A stretch of 19,873 nt of DNA from positions 1 through 19,873 of the forward strand of contig CAZDBA010000100.1 of the NCBI GenBank assembly GCA_964503615.1. The letters run 5' to 3'. This DNA comes from CAZDBA01 sp964503615. Lineage in GTDB: Bacteria; Planctomycetota; Planctomycetia; Pirellulales; Pirellulaceae. Below are positions 7,341 to 15,684 of the stretch, piece after piece. The notes beneath the pieces were generated by a model, which saw only the letters and a program-made list of their open reading frames with translations, ran no database searches and was not told the origin of the DNA. Each line of letters opens with the position of its first letter. The stretch's first letter is position 1. A program made the translations under genes and the position numbers.

Positions 7341-8222
7341 ATGGAATCGAGTTTCAGCAAACCTGTTTTGACAACTGCGCGGTCTCCCCAACATATCAGC
7401 ATCGTTGTCCCTTGCTTGAACGAAGAAGAATCGGTTGAGCAATTTTGTGTTGCGATCGAAGAGCTGCAAGCATCGCTCTCCGATTGTCGGCTGGATTTTA
7501 TCATTGTCGATGATGGCAGTAGCGATGATTCGGTGGGAGCCTTAAAGCGCCTACTTCAAGATCGGGTTTGTTTTCAAATCATTGAGCACGGTGAAAATCG
7601 AGGCGTTGCGGCTGCGATCCAAACCGGTATCGAAGCAGCGACTACCGACATCGTTTGTTCGATGGACTTTGACTGCACCTACGACCCTTGCCAGTTTACG
7701 AAGCTGCTTCCCGCCCTGACCGACGACGTTGATCTGGTAACCGGTTCGCCCTATCACCCACAGGGGCGAGTCTTGAATGTTCCCAAATGGCGATTGATAA
7801 TCTCAAAGTTTGCATCTCACACTTATCGCCTTGCCATGCGAACCCGCCTCCATACTTACACCTCCTGCTTCCGAGTTTACCGTCGATCGAGTGTATCTGG
7901 GATCAAGCTTTTGAACCCGGGATTTGTTGGCGTAACAGAAATGCTTTGGAGGCTGGAAAGGCTTGGCGGCAAAACGGTCGAAGTCCCTGCCGTGTTAAAT
8001 GTGCGGCAATTCGGACAATCCAAGATGCGTGTGATGCAAGTCACTTTCGCTCACTTGGGACTACTGCGTAAGATTCTGGTATCTCGCTCCTCTCCTGTTA
8101 CCACCCGCATAACCCGACCTGACAACACCGATTCGCAGACTACCACGCCAATTACGGAACGACATCCTGCAGTCGGTAATTACTCTGATGAGTTGCAAGT
8201 CGCAGAGGAATCAAATTCCTAA
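7341..8222 (+). CDS. Family 2 glycosyltransferase (DPM/polyprenyl-phosphate sugar transferase type)
   Basis: A 293-residue GT-A fold glycosyltransferase, first gene of the sugar cluster. Visible signatures are ISIVVPCLNEEESV near the N-terminus, FIIVDDGSSDDS for nucleotide binding, the GENRGVAAAIQTGI block and the metal-binding DFD at Asp109/Asp111. This pattern fits transferases that move a sugar from a nucleotide donor to a lipid or polysaccharide acceptor. I see no C-terminal transmembrane pair, unlike many polyprenyl-phosphate enzymes; the tail after residue 250 is polar and Thr/Ser-rich. The ATG at 7341 is preferred over the TTG at 7338, but both have a poor Shine-Dalgarno. It is 75 bp upstream of the aminotransferase and is probably co-transcribed. 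Donor and acceptor cannot be read from the sequence. Confidence 0.9.
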   Translation: MESSFSKPVLTTARSPQHISIVVPCLNEEESVEQFCVAIEELQASLSDCRLDFIIVDDGSSDDSVGALKRLLQDRVCFQIIEHGENRGVAAAIQTGIEAATTDIVCSMDFDCTYDPCQFTKLLPALTDDVDLVTGSPYHPQGRVLNVPKWRLIISKFASHTYRLAMRTRLHTYTSCFRVYRRSSVSGIKLLNPGFVGVTEMLWRLERLGGKTVEVPAVLNVRQFGQSKMRVMQVTFAHLGLLRKILVSRSSPVTTRITRPDNTDSQTTTPITERHPAVGNYSDELQVAEESNS

Positions 8223-8297
8223 AAGCGTCGGTCGGTCATCCATTACAAAAAACAGTTTTAACAACATCACTCACTCTCACCTTTGAAAGTACTCCAA

Positions 8298-9530
8298 ATG
8301 AGCCAAGCCAACATTGAATCGATCCAATTGCCTTCGGATCAAAACGCATCAGGTCGAACATTCGGCGACGATGAACTGGACTTCCTCAAGCAAGCGCTCA
8401 ACAGTGGCACCCTCACCAGCACCAAAGGCACCTTCGTCAAACAGTTCGAAGCGAGTTTTGCTGAAAAACTGGGAATGAAGCATGCCCATGCGTGTACTTC
8501 CGGTTCGGCAGCCCTCCACGTGGCTGTCGCGGCCGTCGATCCAGAACCAGGCGACGAGATCATCACGACCTCGGTTACCGATATGGGCGCGTTGACTTGC
8601 ATGCTCTACCAAGGCGCGATTCCCGTTTTCGCGGACATCGACCCGCTGACCTACAACGTCACTGCGGAAACGATCGAAAAAGCGATCACATCAAAAACAA
8701 AAGCGATCATGGTGACTCACTTGTTCGGCAACCCATGTCAGATGGCGCCGATCATGGAACTTGCTCGATCAAAGAACATTCCAGTTATCGAAGATTGTGC
8801 TCAAGCGTTTTTGGCCAAACAGAACGGACAGTTGATCGGCACGTTCGGTGACCTCAGCTGCTTCAGCCTGCAACAGGGCAAACACATCACGACCGGCGAA
8901 GGTGGTATCGTTCTTTCAAACAACGATGAACTTGCCCGCCGCAGTTTCCTGTTCATCAACAAAGCTTGGGGTTACGGGGACCAAAACCCGGATCACTACT
9001 TCCTTGCTTTGAATTACCGCATGAACGAGCTGACCGGCGCAGTTGCGTTGGCCCAACTGAACAGCCTGGACATGTCGGTCGCGAGCCGTTCCAAAATGGC
9101 AGCGATGATGCACGAGAAACTTCAAGGCATCGACGGCGTTTCGGCTCCGCTCATTCACGACGGCGACGAGCATGTTTTCTGGAAGTACTGCTTGAACGTT
9201 GATCCGAACGTGATCGAAGGCGGCACGGACGCGATTGCTGCGGCGTTAAAGCCTCGTGGGATCTTCAGTGCTCCCCGCTACATCCGCAAGCCAGCGTTCC
9301 ACTGCCAAGTCTTCCGCGATCAAGTCACCTTCGGCAAAAGTCGCTGGCCGTTTTCCGTTGCCAGCAAAGAAGCCGTCAACTACGACGACGCTAAATTCCC
9401 AGGCACTTACAAAGCGTTGGAGCAGATCCTCGTGTTGCCATGGAACGAAATGTACACCGAAGAGCATGTTGACTTTATCGCCGCTGCGGTACGCGAAGTT
9501 GCTACGGAACTGAAGAAAGCAGAGGCCTAA
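8298..9530 (+). CDS. DegT/DnrJ/EryC1/StrS family sugar aminotransferase
   Basis: A 410-residue PLP-dependent aminotransferase of the family that aminates keto-nucleotide sugars. The N-terminal TSTKGTFVKQFE and CTSGSAALHVA blocks, VIEDCAQAF with the PLP-contacting Asp, and FSLQQGKHITTGEGG with the Schiff-base Lys195 are all present, so it should be active. Its closest functional analogues by context are WbpE/WlbC, which form a 3-amino sugar from the 3-keto intermediate. The dehydrogenase starts 4 bp after the stop, indicating one transcript. An in-frame TTG at 8283 would add five residues; the ATG at 8298 has only a weak GAAAG upstream. The exact sugar position aminated is inferred from neighbours rather than read from the protein. 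Confidence 0.93.
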   Translation: MSQANIESIQLPSDQNASGRTFGDDELDFLKQALNSGTLTSTKGTFVKQFEASFAEKLGMKHAHACTSGSAALHVAVAAVDPEPGDEIITTSVTDMGALTCMLYQGAIPVFADIDPLTYNVTAETIEKAITSKTKAIMVTHLFGNPCQMAPIMELARSKNIPVIEDCAQAFLAKQNGQLIGTFGDLSCFSLQQGKHITTGEGGIVLSNNDELARRSFLFINKAWGYGDQNPDHYFLALNYRMNELTGAVALAQLNSLDMSVASRSKMAAMMHEKLQGIDGVSAPLIHDGDEHVFWKYCLNVDPNVIEGGTDAIAAALKPRGIFSAPRYIRKPAFHCQVFRDQVTFGKSRWPFSVASKEAVNYDDAKFPGTYKALEQILVLPWNEMYTEEHVDFIAAAVREVATELKKAEA

Positions 9531-9534
9531 GAAT

Positions 9535-10548
9535 ATGTCAAAAATCAAAATTGCCATGATCGGTGCGGGTGCGATTGCACAGGCTTACGCACAATCGTTT
9601 ACAAACTGTGAGAATGCTGAACTGGCCGCTGTGGTTGACGTTCGCGAAGATGCGGCCAAAGCGGTTGCGGAATCTCACAACTGCCTCGCGGTAACCGACT
9701 ACACGAAATTGCTAGACGCTACTCAGGTTGATGCAGTTCTGGTTTGCACACCTCCCTCGACACACCCGGAGATTTGCATTCACTTCCTCCAAAAGGGGAT
9801 TCACGTTCTGTGTGAAAAACCGCTTGCGGTTGACAGCGAAAGTGCGTTGGCGATGGTGGCCGCAGCAGAGGAAAGTGGCGCCAAGTTCACGATGGCCTCC
9901 AAGTTCCGCTACGTCGAAGATGTCAAGAAAGCACGTGCGATCATCGAATCGGGAATCCTTGGAGACCTGATCATGTTCGAAAACACGTTTGCCGGACACG
10001 TCGATATGCGAAATCGCTGGAACTCTGATCCCATGGTCAGTGGCGGTGGAGTAATGATCGACAACGGAACACATTCGCTGGACATCGCCCGCTACTTGCT
10101 GGGCCCGCTCGCCGAAATCCAAGCGATCGAAGGCAAACGCGTTCAAGACCTGCCGGTAGAAGACACCGTTCGAATTTTCGCTCGTACCGAAAAAGGCGTC
10201 GTGGCCAACATCGACTTGTCCTGGAGCTTGAACAAACAGTCACCTGAATACATCAGCGTGTATGGCTCAGAGGGAACGATCCTAATCGGTTGGCGTGAGT
10301 CGAAGTATCGTCGCAACACAGATCAAGAATGGATCGTTTTCGGAAGCGGCTATAATAAGTTTGACGCCTTCACGGCTCAGCTCGAAAATTTCGCGTTGGC
10401 CATCAAAGGCGAAGAAGCTCTTTTGATCAAGCCAGAAGACGCGTTGGCTTCGGTTGCGGTTGTTGAAACTGCTTATGAATCGTTGTGGCGAAACACCTGG
10501 ATGCCTATCGAAAAATCGCAGCCAGTCGCCGAAACGGCTGACGCATAA
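9535..10548 (+). CDS. Gfo/Idh/MocA family oxidoreductase
   Basis: A 337-residue NAD(P)-dependent dehydrogenase. The Rossmann motif GAGAIA is at residues 10-15, the family EKP motif has Lys95, and the C-terminal domain carries the catalytic-site pattern around Asp176 and His180 in GGGVMIDNGTHSLDIARY. Between an aminotransferase and a beta-helix acyltransferase, the best analogy is WbpB/WlbA, which oxidises C3 of a UDP-N-acetylhexosaminuronate before amination. An AGAGG about 9 bases upstream fixes the start, and its gene is separated from its neighbours by 4 and 14 bp. Substrate remains an inference because this family also acts on inositols and simple sugars. Confidence 0.93.
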   Translation: MSKIKIAMIGAGAIAQAYAQSFTNCENAELAAVVDVREDAAKAVAESHNCLAVTDYTKLLDATQVDAVLVCTPPSTHPEICIHFLQKGIHVLCEKPLAVDSESALAMVAAAEESGAKFTMASKFRYVEDVKKARAIIESGILGDLIMFENTFAGHVDMRNRWNSDPMVSGGGVMIDNGTHSLDIARYLLGPLAEIQAIEGKRVQDLPVEDTVRIFARTEKGVVANIDLSWSLNKQSPEYISVYGSEGTILIGWRESKYRRNTDQEWIVFGSGYNKFDAFTAQLENFALAIKGEEALLIKPEDALASVAVVETAYESLWRNTWMPIEKSQPVAETADA

Positions 10549-10562
10549 GTCGTCGGAGCCCC

Positions 10563-11180
10563 ATGAGCGTACGAATTCACCAGACCGCAATTGTCGAAGA
10601 CAACGTTTCGATCGGCGACGGATCGTCGGTCTGGGATAGCGTGCATATTCGCCACGACACCTCGATTGGAGAGCAGTGTATTGTTGGTGAGAAGACCTAT
10701 ATCGCTTACGGCGTAAAGATTGGCAACCGCGTCAAAATCAACTCGATGGTATACATCTGCAACGCAGTCACGATCGAAGACGGAGTCATGATCAGCGCCG
10801 GGACGATCTTTACCAACGATCGCTTTCCACGAGCAACCACGCCCGATCTGAAAGAGCTGCGAGGCTCCGATCCCGACGAGCATACTCTGCCAACTCTCGT
10901 CCGTGAGGGTGCTACAATAGGAGCCGGTTGCACGATTGGCAACGATCTCGAAATCGGCCGATTTGCCATGGTTGGTATGGGCTCGATCGTTACCAAATCG
11001 GTTCCCGATTTTCACTTGGTACTGGGCAGCCCAGCTCGCTCGGTCGGTGTCGTTTGTAGATGCGGCCCGTTGTTGACACGGTTCTCCGATTCCGACGCGC
11101 AACAGCGCAATGTGACTTGTCCCGATTGCCAACGACAATACGCCATCGACGGGCAAACCGTAACTGAGGTAGAAGCATGA
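10563..11180 (+). CDS. Left-handed beta-helix acyltransferase with C-terminal zinc ribbon (WbpD/WlbB-like)
   Basis: A 205-residue hexapeptide-repeat protein. Repeated I-G-x-x units (SIGEQC, KIGNRV, TIGAGCTIGNDLEIGRFA) build a beta-helix over about residues 10-150. The loop FTNDRFPRA is typical of the WbpD/WlbB group of nucleotide-sugar N-acetyltransferases, which use acetyl-CoA on the new amino group. After the usual terminal GSPAR motif there is an extra ~45-residue tail with C165-x-C167 and C186-x-x-C189, a probable zinc ribbon not found in the minimal enzyme. The ATG has GGAG four bases upstream. The stop overlaps the next start in an ATGA, indicating translational coupling. Acyl donor and exact substrate are inferred. 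Confidence 0.92.
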   Translation: MSVRIHQTAIVEDNVSIGDGSSVWDSVHIRHDTSIGEQCIVGEKTYIAYGVKIGNRVKINSMVYICNAVTIEDGVMISAGTIFTNDRFPRATTPDLKELRGSDPDEHTLPTLVREGATIGAGCTIGNDLEIGRFAMVGMGSIVTKSVPDFHLVLGSPARSVGVVCRCGPLLTRFSDSDAQQRNVTCPDCQRQYAIDGQTVTEVEA

Positions 11181-12577
11181 GCACCAAAAACACACCGAAA
11201 AAATGGGCGGTTGTTGGCGGTGGAGTGCTGGGCATGACCACCGCACTGCGACTGGCTCAAGCTGGACACCAAGTCACACTGTTCGAAGCCGCCGACCATC
11301 TGGGCGGCCTTGCCGACGCCTGGAAACTGGGCGAGATCACATGGGATCGACATTACCACGTAACACTACTTTCCGATTCCTTCACGCGAAAAATCCTGGG
11401 CGAAGTCAATCTGGATGACGACATGCAGTGGGTCGAAACCAAAACCGGCTTCTTCACCAATGGCCAGTTACATTCAATGTCCAGCAGCTGGGAATTTCTT
11501 ACGTTTCCACCTCTCTCTTTGTGGTCCAAGTTTCGCTTGGGGCTAACGATCTCTGTCGGCTCGAAAATCAAGAACTGGAAACGACTGGAAAAAATGCTCG
11601 TCGCCGATTGGCTAACCAAATGGTCGGGCAAGAAGACGTTTGAAAAGATGTGGCTGCCACTACTTCGTTCCAAACTGGGTGAAAATTACAAGAAGACATC
11701 GGCCGCGTTTATCTGGGCGACGATTGCCAGACTTTATGCCGCTCGTCGAACGGGACTGAAGAAGGAAATGTTTGGCTACCTGCCCGGCGGCTACGCCCGC
11801 TTTCTGGATTCGTTCGAACAATACCTGAAAGATAACGGTGTCACGTTAAAAACGGGATGTGCGGTTAAGAATATCGCATCGACCGACGAAGGCAGGGTCC
11901 ATTTGTCCTCGGTTCCTACCGAATCACCTACCGACGAACCCTCAACCGAGGCGTTCGACCAAGTCGTCGCGACCGTGCCTAGCGGTTTGATCCCGCGTAT
12001 CATTCCCGACCTGCCAGATAGTGAATCGCAGAAACACAGCCAAATCGAATACCAAGGAATCGTGTGCGCGTCGCTGCTGCTCAAAAAGCCACTGGCGGAA
12101 TACTACGTTACGAACATAACCGATGGTAATGCACCGTTTACCGGCGTCATTGAGATGACCACACTGGTAGACCCTCAGCAGTTCAACGGTCATTCGCTGG
12201 TTTACCTGCCGTACTACGTGCCTCAGGACGATCCGATATTTGAGCAGTCGGACGAAGAGATCAAAGAACAATCGTTGCAGGGACTTGAGTCGATGTACCC
12301 GGAATTCCATCGAGATGACTTGGTCGAGTTCCGTGTTTCCAGAGTCAAACGGGTGATGGCGATTTCGACTTTGAACTACTCCGAGTCGCTCCCTCCTATC
12401 CAGACATCGGTTCCGAACGTGTTTGTGGTTAACTCAGCCCAAATCGTCAATGGTACACTGAACGTAAACGAAACGATCAAGCTCGCCGAAACCGCCGTCG
12501 AAGAAATACTGCTTCCGGCATCCAGCGTCGCACGCAAATCGCAATCAGAGAAACAACATGCCGAAACCATTTGCTAG
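11177..12577 (+). CDS. FAD-dependent amine-oxidase/protoporphyrinogen-oxidase-like protein
   Basis: A 466-residue flavoprotein of the NAD(P)-binding Rossmann/amino-oxidase superfamily. The dinucleotide motif GGGVLGMTTALRLAQAG leads to LFEAADHLGGLA with the ribose-binding Glu (about residues 12-45). A conserved YLPGGYARFLDSFEQYL block is in the middle, and the C-terminal FVVNSAQIVNGTLNVNETI resembles the second FAD-contacting segment. Proteins of this type often accompany surface-polysaccharide genes, and some relatives are UDP-galactopyranose mutases or desaturases. It is not obviously HemG: no haem-pathway genes are nearby. It overlaps the acyltransferase by 4 bp and the deacetylase by 20 bp, so it is embedded in the cluster. 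The reaction catalysed is unknown. Confidence 0.85.
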   Translation: MSTKNTPKKWAVVGGGVLGMTTALRLAQAGHQVTLFEAADHLGGLADAWKLGEITWDRHYHVTLLSDSFTRKILGEVNLDDDMQWVETKTGFFTNGQLHSMSSSWEFLTFPPLSLWSKFRLGLTISVGSKIKNWKRLEKMLVADWLTKWSGKKTFEKMWLPLLRSKLGENYKKTSAAFIWATIARLYAARRTGLKKEMFGYLPGGYARFLDSFEQYLKDNGVTLKTGCAVKNIASTDEGRVHLSSVPTESPTDEPSTEAFDQVVATVPSGLIPRIIPDLPDSESQKHSQIEYQGIVCASLLLKKPLAEYYVTNITDGNAPFTGVIEMTTLVDPQQFNGHSLVYLPYYVPQDDPIFEQSDEEIKEQSLQGLESMYPEFHRDDLVEFRVSRVKRVMAISTLNYSESLPPIQTSVPNVFVVNSAQIVNGTLNVNETIKLAETAVEEILLPASSVARKSQSEKQHAETIC

Positions 12578-13595
12578 TTTATCGCTCGACCTGGACAACC
12601 AATGGTCGTACATGAAGACGCATGGCGATGAAGGCTGGGAATCGTTTCCGAGCTATCTGGATATCGTCTGCCCTCGTGTTGTCGACATTCTTCGTGAGCG
12701 AGACCTGAAGATCACGTTCTTTATCGTGGGCCAAGACGCTGCGTTGGAGAAAAATCGCGACGCATTATCGCTGCTGTCGGAAGCCGGACACGAAATCGGC
12801 AACCACTCGTTCCACCACGAGCCGTGGTTGCACCTTTACAGCGAACAGGAAATCAAAGACGAATTGCAACGAGCCGAAGACTGCATCGCCGACGCGACAG
12901 GCGTTAGCCCGATCGGATTCCGCGGTCCCGGTTTCAGCGTTTCACCGACCGTCTACAAAGTCCTCACCGAAATGGGCTACGCCTACGACGCATCGACCTT
13001 CCCAACGTTTCTGGGGCCGCTTGCTCGCGCGTATTACTTCATGACGGCCAAGTTGGATAAGGAAGAGCTGAAAAAGCGTGATCAACTGTTCGGAAAATTC
13101 TCTGAGGGCTTTCGAACGCTTCGTCCGTACCAAGTGACCGAAAACGGTGCCAACATTCTGGAGATCCCGGTCACAACGATGCCCGTGTTCAAGGTTCCGA
13201 TCCACTTGAGCTATATTTTGTATCTTGGATGTTATTCCCGCTTCCTGGCGATGACCTATTTCCGATTCGCGATAACACTTTGTCGAATGATGAGAGTCCA
13301 GCCATCTTTGTTGCTGCACCCGCTGGATTTCATGAGTTCCGAAGACAATGTTGGGCTCGAGTTCTTCCCGGCCATGAGCATGCCACTGGAGAAAAAGCTA
13401 AAACTGGCCACCGGCGTAATCGACTATTATCGTTCCAAGTTCCAAGTCGGCACGATGCGCGATCACGCATTGGGCTTTGGCAGTGACGTTGGCGAAAAGA
13501 TAGACGCGCCCAAAAAGGTTGCGACCGACAGCACGGCAGCAAAAGCTCCACTTGAACAAGAGAACATGCAAAACGTTTCGTCGACCGCGAAATAG
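12558..13595 (+). CDS. Polysaccharide deacetylase (NodB homology domain)
   Basis: A 345-residue carbohydrate esterase family 4-like protein that would remove N-acetyl groups from a glycan or lipid-linked sugar. The metal and catalytic motifs are present. Motif 1 has Asp11/Asp13 in SLDLD. Motif 2, GNHSFHH, has metal ligands His83 and His87. Motif 3 is RGPGFS from Arg122. The AYDAST block follows, and motif 5 is LLLHPLD with His254. A ~100-residue insertion lies between the AYDAST block and motif 5, including a hydrophobic stretch (about residues 215-245) that might contact the membrane. There is no signal peptide, so it may act on a cytoplasmic lipid-linked intermediate. Its start lies inside the end of the FAD gene. 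Last gene of the cluster; the next gene converges on it with a 62-bp gap. Confidence 0.9.
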   Translation: MPKPFASLSLDLDNQWSYMKTHGDEGWESFPSYLDIVCPRVVDILRERDLKITFFIVGQDAALEKNRDALSLLSEAGHEIGNHSFHHEPWLHLYSEQEIKDELQRAEDCIADATGVSPIGFRGPGFSVSPTVYKVLTEMGYAYDASTFPTFLGPLARAYYFMTAKLDKEELKKRDQLFGKFSEGFRTLRPYQVTENGANILEIPVTTMPVFKVPIHLSYILYLGCYSRFLAMTYFRFAITLCRMMRVQPSLLLHPLDFMSSEDNVGLEFFPAMSMPLEKKLKLATGVIDYYRSKFQVGTMRDHALGFGSDVGEKIDAPKKVATDSTAAKAPLEQENMQNVSSTAK

Positions 13596-13657
13596 ACCAG
13601 TCTGTCCGAGTTGAAACGTACTAGTTGCACGTTCGTCCAGGTCGCCATCAAATAGCC

Positions 13658-14614
13658 TTAATGGCCCACTCGCAATTCGACCACGATCGGAAAGTGATCG
13701 GAGCCTAGAAACGGTCCTGTTCGAAAGTCCTGGACCTGCCAATGATCGCTTACCAAACATTGGTCGTACGGCACACAGAACAGAGCCCCGAACGCCGTTT
13801 TGCCGCAACTTGGGAACACGCCAAATCCTTGCCTTGCGTTTTTCAGGCCAGACTTTTCCAACATCGTTGAAAAGTAAGGTGTCCAGGAAGTTGCGTTTAA
13901 ATCGCCCAACAAAAGGGTAGGGGAGTTTGACCGTTTTGCCAGAGCGGGAACTCGCTCCGTCAATTGCTCGTTTCGCCAATCGAATCCTTGCTGTCCGTAA
14001 TAACGCTGCGGATAGCAATGCGATGCGATGACGTTAATTCTCTGTTTGTCCCATACCGTTTCCCATACAACAGAGCCTCGATACTCGCCGACCAAATCCA
14101 GCTCAATTTTTTCGATAGGTAGTTTGCTGAAGACTTCGATTTGGATCTTGTCCGCGCGATGATGGTATTGGAAATGCTTACGTAAAACGGCCAGTTCTTC
14201 AGGCCATGGAGCGGTGACCTCTTGAAAGACGGCGATGTCGGGATCTTCGTCCAGCACGAATTCAATCGCCGATTCAAACTGCTCGTTCTGATGAAGCACG
14301 TTAAAAGAAAGCAGCTTGATCGGATCACTCAAACTCTGAGCGGTATTTGAAGCGGGAAGATAGATCGGCAGAACCAACCAGAGGTTTAATACCGCGGCAA
14401 GCAAACTAAGACAGATCGCTACCTTTGATCGAGTCAACAAACTTGAGGCAAGGACCACCAAACTGACGATCGAGAATTGCAACTGTACTCCCAGCAACCA
14501 TTCGGCCAGGGGCCAGTGGCAGAACGCTCGTAGCAACAGTGGTAGGCCGCCAATAAAAACGGCCAGTCCCACAATCGCTTTCGTGCTGTAACTTTGAAAA
14601 CTGGACACGTCCAA
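13658..14614 (-). CDS. Membrane-anchored endonuclease/exonuclease/phosphatase (EEP) family protein
   Basis: A 318-residue protein with about three N-terminal transmembrane segments (residues 12-28, 45-62, 66-83) followed by an EEP (DNase I-like) domain at about 98-318. The catalytic set is visible: Asn105 in LLSFNVLH, metal-binding Glu132 in FQEV, His199, Asp238/Asn240 in LLGDLNATSW, and the terminal Asp306-His307 in GSDHFP. The architecture resembles YafD-type proteins; the substrate could be nucleic acid, phospholipid or another phosphodiester and cannot be decided here. The start is non-ATG: TTG at 14614 with GTGAG about 8 bases upstream, or GTG at 14608. It begins 8 bp after the thiE stop, so the two are co-transcribed and possibly translationally coupled. 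Confidence 0.87.
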   Translation of the reverse strand: MDVSSFQSYSTKAIVGLAVFIGGLPLLLRAFCHWPLAEWLLGVQLQFSIVSLVVLASSLLTRSKVAICLSLLAAVLNLWLVLPIYLPASNTAQSLSDPIKLLSFNVLHQNEQFESAIEFVLDEDPDIAVFQEVTAPWPEELAVLRKHFQYHHRADKIQIEVFSKLPIEKIELDLVGEYRGSVVWETVWDKQRINVIASHCYPQRYYGQQGFDWRNEQLTERVPALAKRSNSPTLLLGDLNATSWTPYFSTMLEKSGLKNARQGFGVFPSCGKTAFGALFCVPYDQCLVSDHWQVQDFRTGPFLGSDHFPIVVELRVGH

Positions 14615-14622
14615 GGCTCACT

Positions 14623-15684
14623 TCAAGATTTTACTGCTGGGGCCAGTTTGGCTTTCATAACTTGTGCAGCCGCTGAAGGATCTTTGGCTGCAACGATAAC
14701 GTTGCTTACGGCCACATGCTGACAGCCAACTGCGAGCAACTCGTCAACGTTCTCGTTATTGATCCCTCCGATGGCATAGCCAGGTAATTGAATCTCGCGG
14801 GTAATCGTTTCGACCAATTGGACACCAATATGTTCGTCGAACTGTTTCGTCTGGCTAGGAAAGACGGGGCCGATGCCGATGTAGTTTGCGCCTTCCAATA
14901 CCGCTTGCCGAGCTTGTTCGATCGTGTGAGTTGAAACGCCAATCATTCTGGAAGGCCCCACCACGCGTCTGGCGTCGGCGACTCGCATATCTTCTTGTCC
15001 CAAATGGACACCATCCGCATCGGCAGCAATCGCCAGATCACACCGATCGTTCATAATCCATTTTGCGTCGGTGCCTCGTGTTGCCGCTGCCAGTGCTCGG
15101 CCGGCCAAAATCAACTCCCGATCTGAAAGTGATTTATCACGTAATTGCAGTATATCGACTCCGCTACGAACTAATTCTGACGCGAACGATTCCAGTTCTT
15201 CCGGGCTGCCTCTACCGTCCAGCAAAACGTACAACCGATGATTCGCCAGATTTTGAGCGCTCATCATGGTGGTGAGAATCGCTTTTTCCAGCGTGTAGAT
15301 TTCGTAGCGCAATTGCTCAACCGACTGAGCCACCGACGGTTCGATCGTTTTGGAAAACTCTTCGATCGTTCTCAACGACTGAGCGACTCGGGACATGTTG
15401 GCTTGAACCACTCCGCTTTCGTTAGGCCTTTGATACTCTGATTGAGTTTGGTTGTCCCGACCGACATCGCCAATACTGTCTCGCGAGGCGATTCGTTTCT
15501 CCCGGTCCAAAGACTCGGTACCTGAGACGAGATCGTGCCGCATTTGTTTTAGCCGCAGCGATAAATGCTGATCGTTCAAGACCATCCGTGTGTAGTCCTC
15601 AACGACACGCAGTCCCTCGCTGGCTCGGTTAATGGCTGCATCCAGAATTCGAAAGGCGGCCAGGTCAGAATTGGATTCGTTCAC
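14623..15684 (-). CDS. thiE: Thiamine phosphate synthase with N-terminal ThiD2-like domain
   Basis: A 353-residue fusion. Residues 1-140 match the ThiE-associated/ThiD2 type of domain (FRILDAAINRASEGLRVVEDYTR, with helical NMSRVAQSLRTIEEF); ThiD2 is described as a hydroxymethylpyrimidine-phosphate kinase. Residues 148-350 are the TIM-barrel thiamine phosphate synthase that joins HMP-PP and thiazole phosphate. Its motifs are LQLRDKSL (Gln180, Arg182, Lys184), Asn212-Asp213, GVHLGQEDM, GIGPVFPSQTK and YAIGGINNENV. One polypeptide may therefore carry two consecutive steps. The start is GTG at 15684; no ATG precedes the conserved region. I looked for a TPP riboswitch upstream and saw none. It is followed closely by the EEP gene. 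Confidence 0.95.
   Translation of the reverse strand: MNESNSDLAAFRILDAAINRASEGLRVVEDYTRMVLNDQHLSLRLKQMRHDLVSGTESLDREKRIASRDSIGDVGRDNQTQSEYQRPNESGVVQANMSRVAQSLRTIEEFSKTIEPSVAQSVEQLRYEIYTLEKAILTTMMSAQNLANHRLYVLLDGRGSPEELESFASELVRSGVDILQLRDKSLSDRELILAGRALAAATRGTDAKWIMNDRCDLAIAADADGVHLGQEDMRVADARRVVGPSRMIGVSTHTIEQARQAVLEGANYIGIGPVFPSQTKQFDEHIGVQLVETITREIQLPGYAIGGINNENVDELLAVGCQHVAVSNVIVAAKDPSAAAQVMKAKLAPAVKS

Noticed and set aside
7136..7438. 100-codon plus-strand frame upstream of and overlapping the glycosyltransferase, with repeated W-P-x-H-T peptides
   Set aside because: The peptide repeat is just the 15-bp DNA repeat read in frame. The start is TTG without a Shine-Dalgarno and it overlaps a clear gene.
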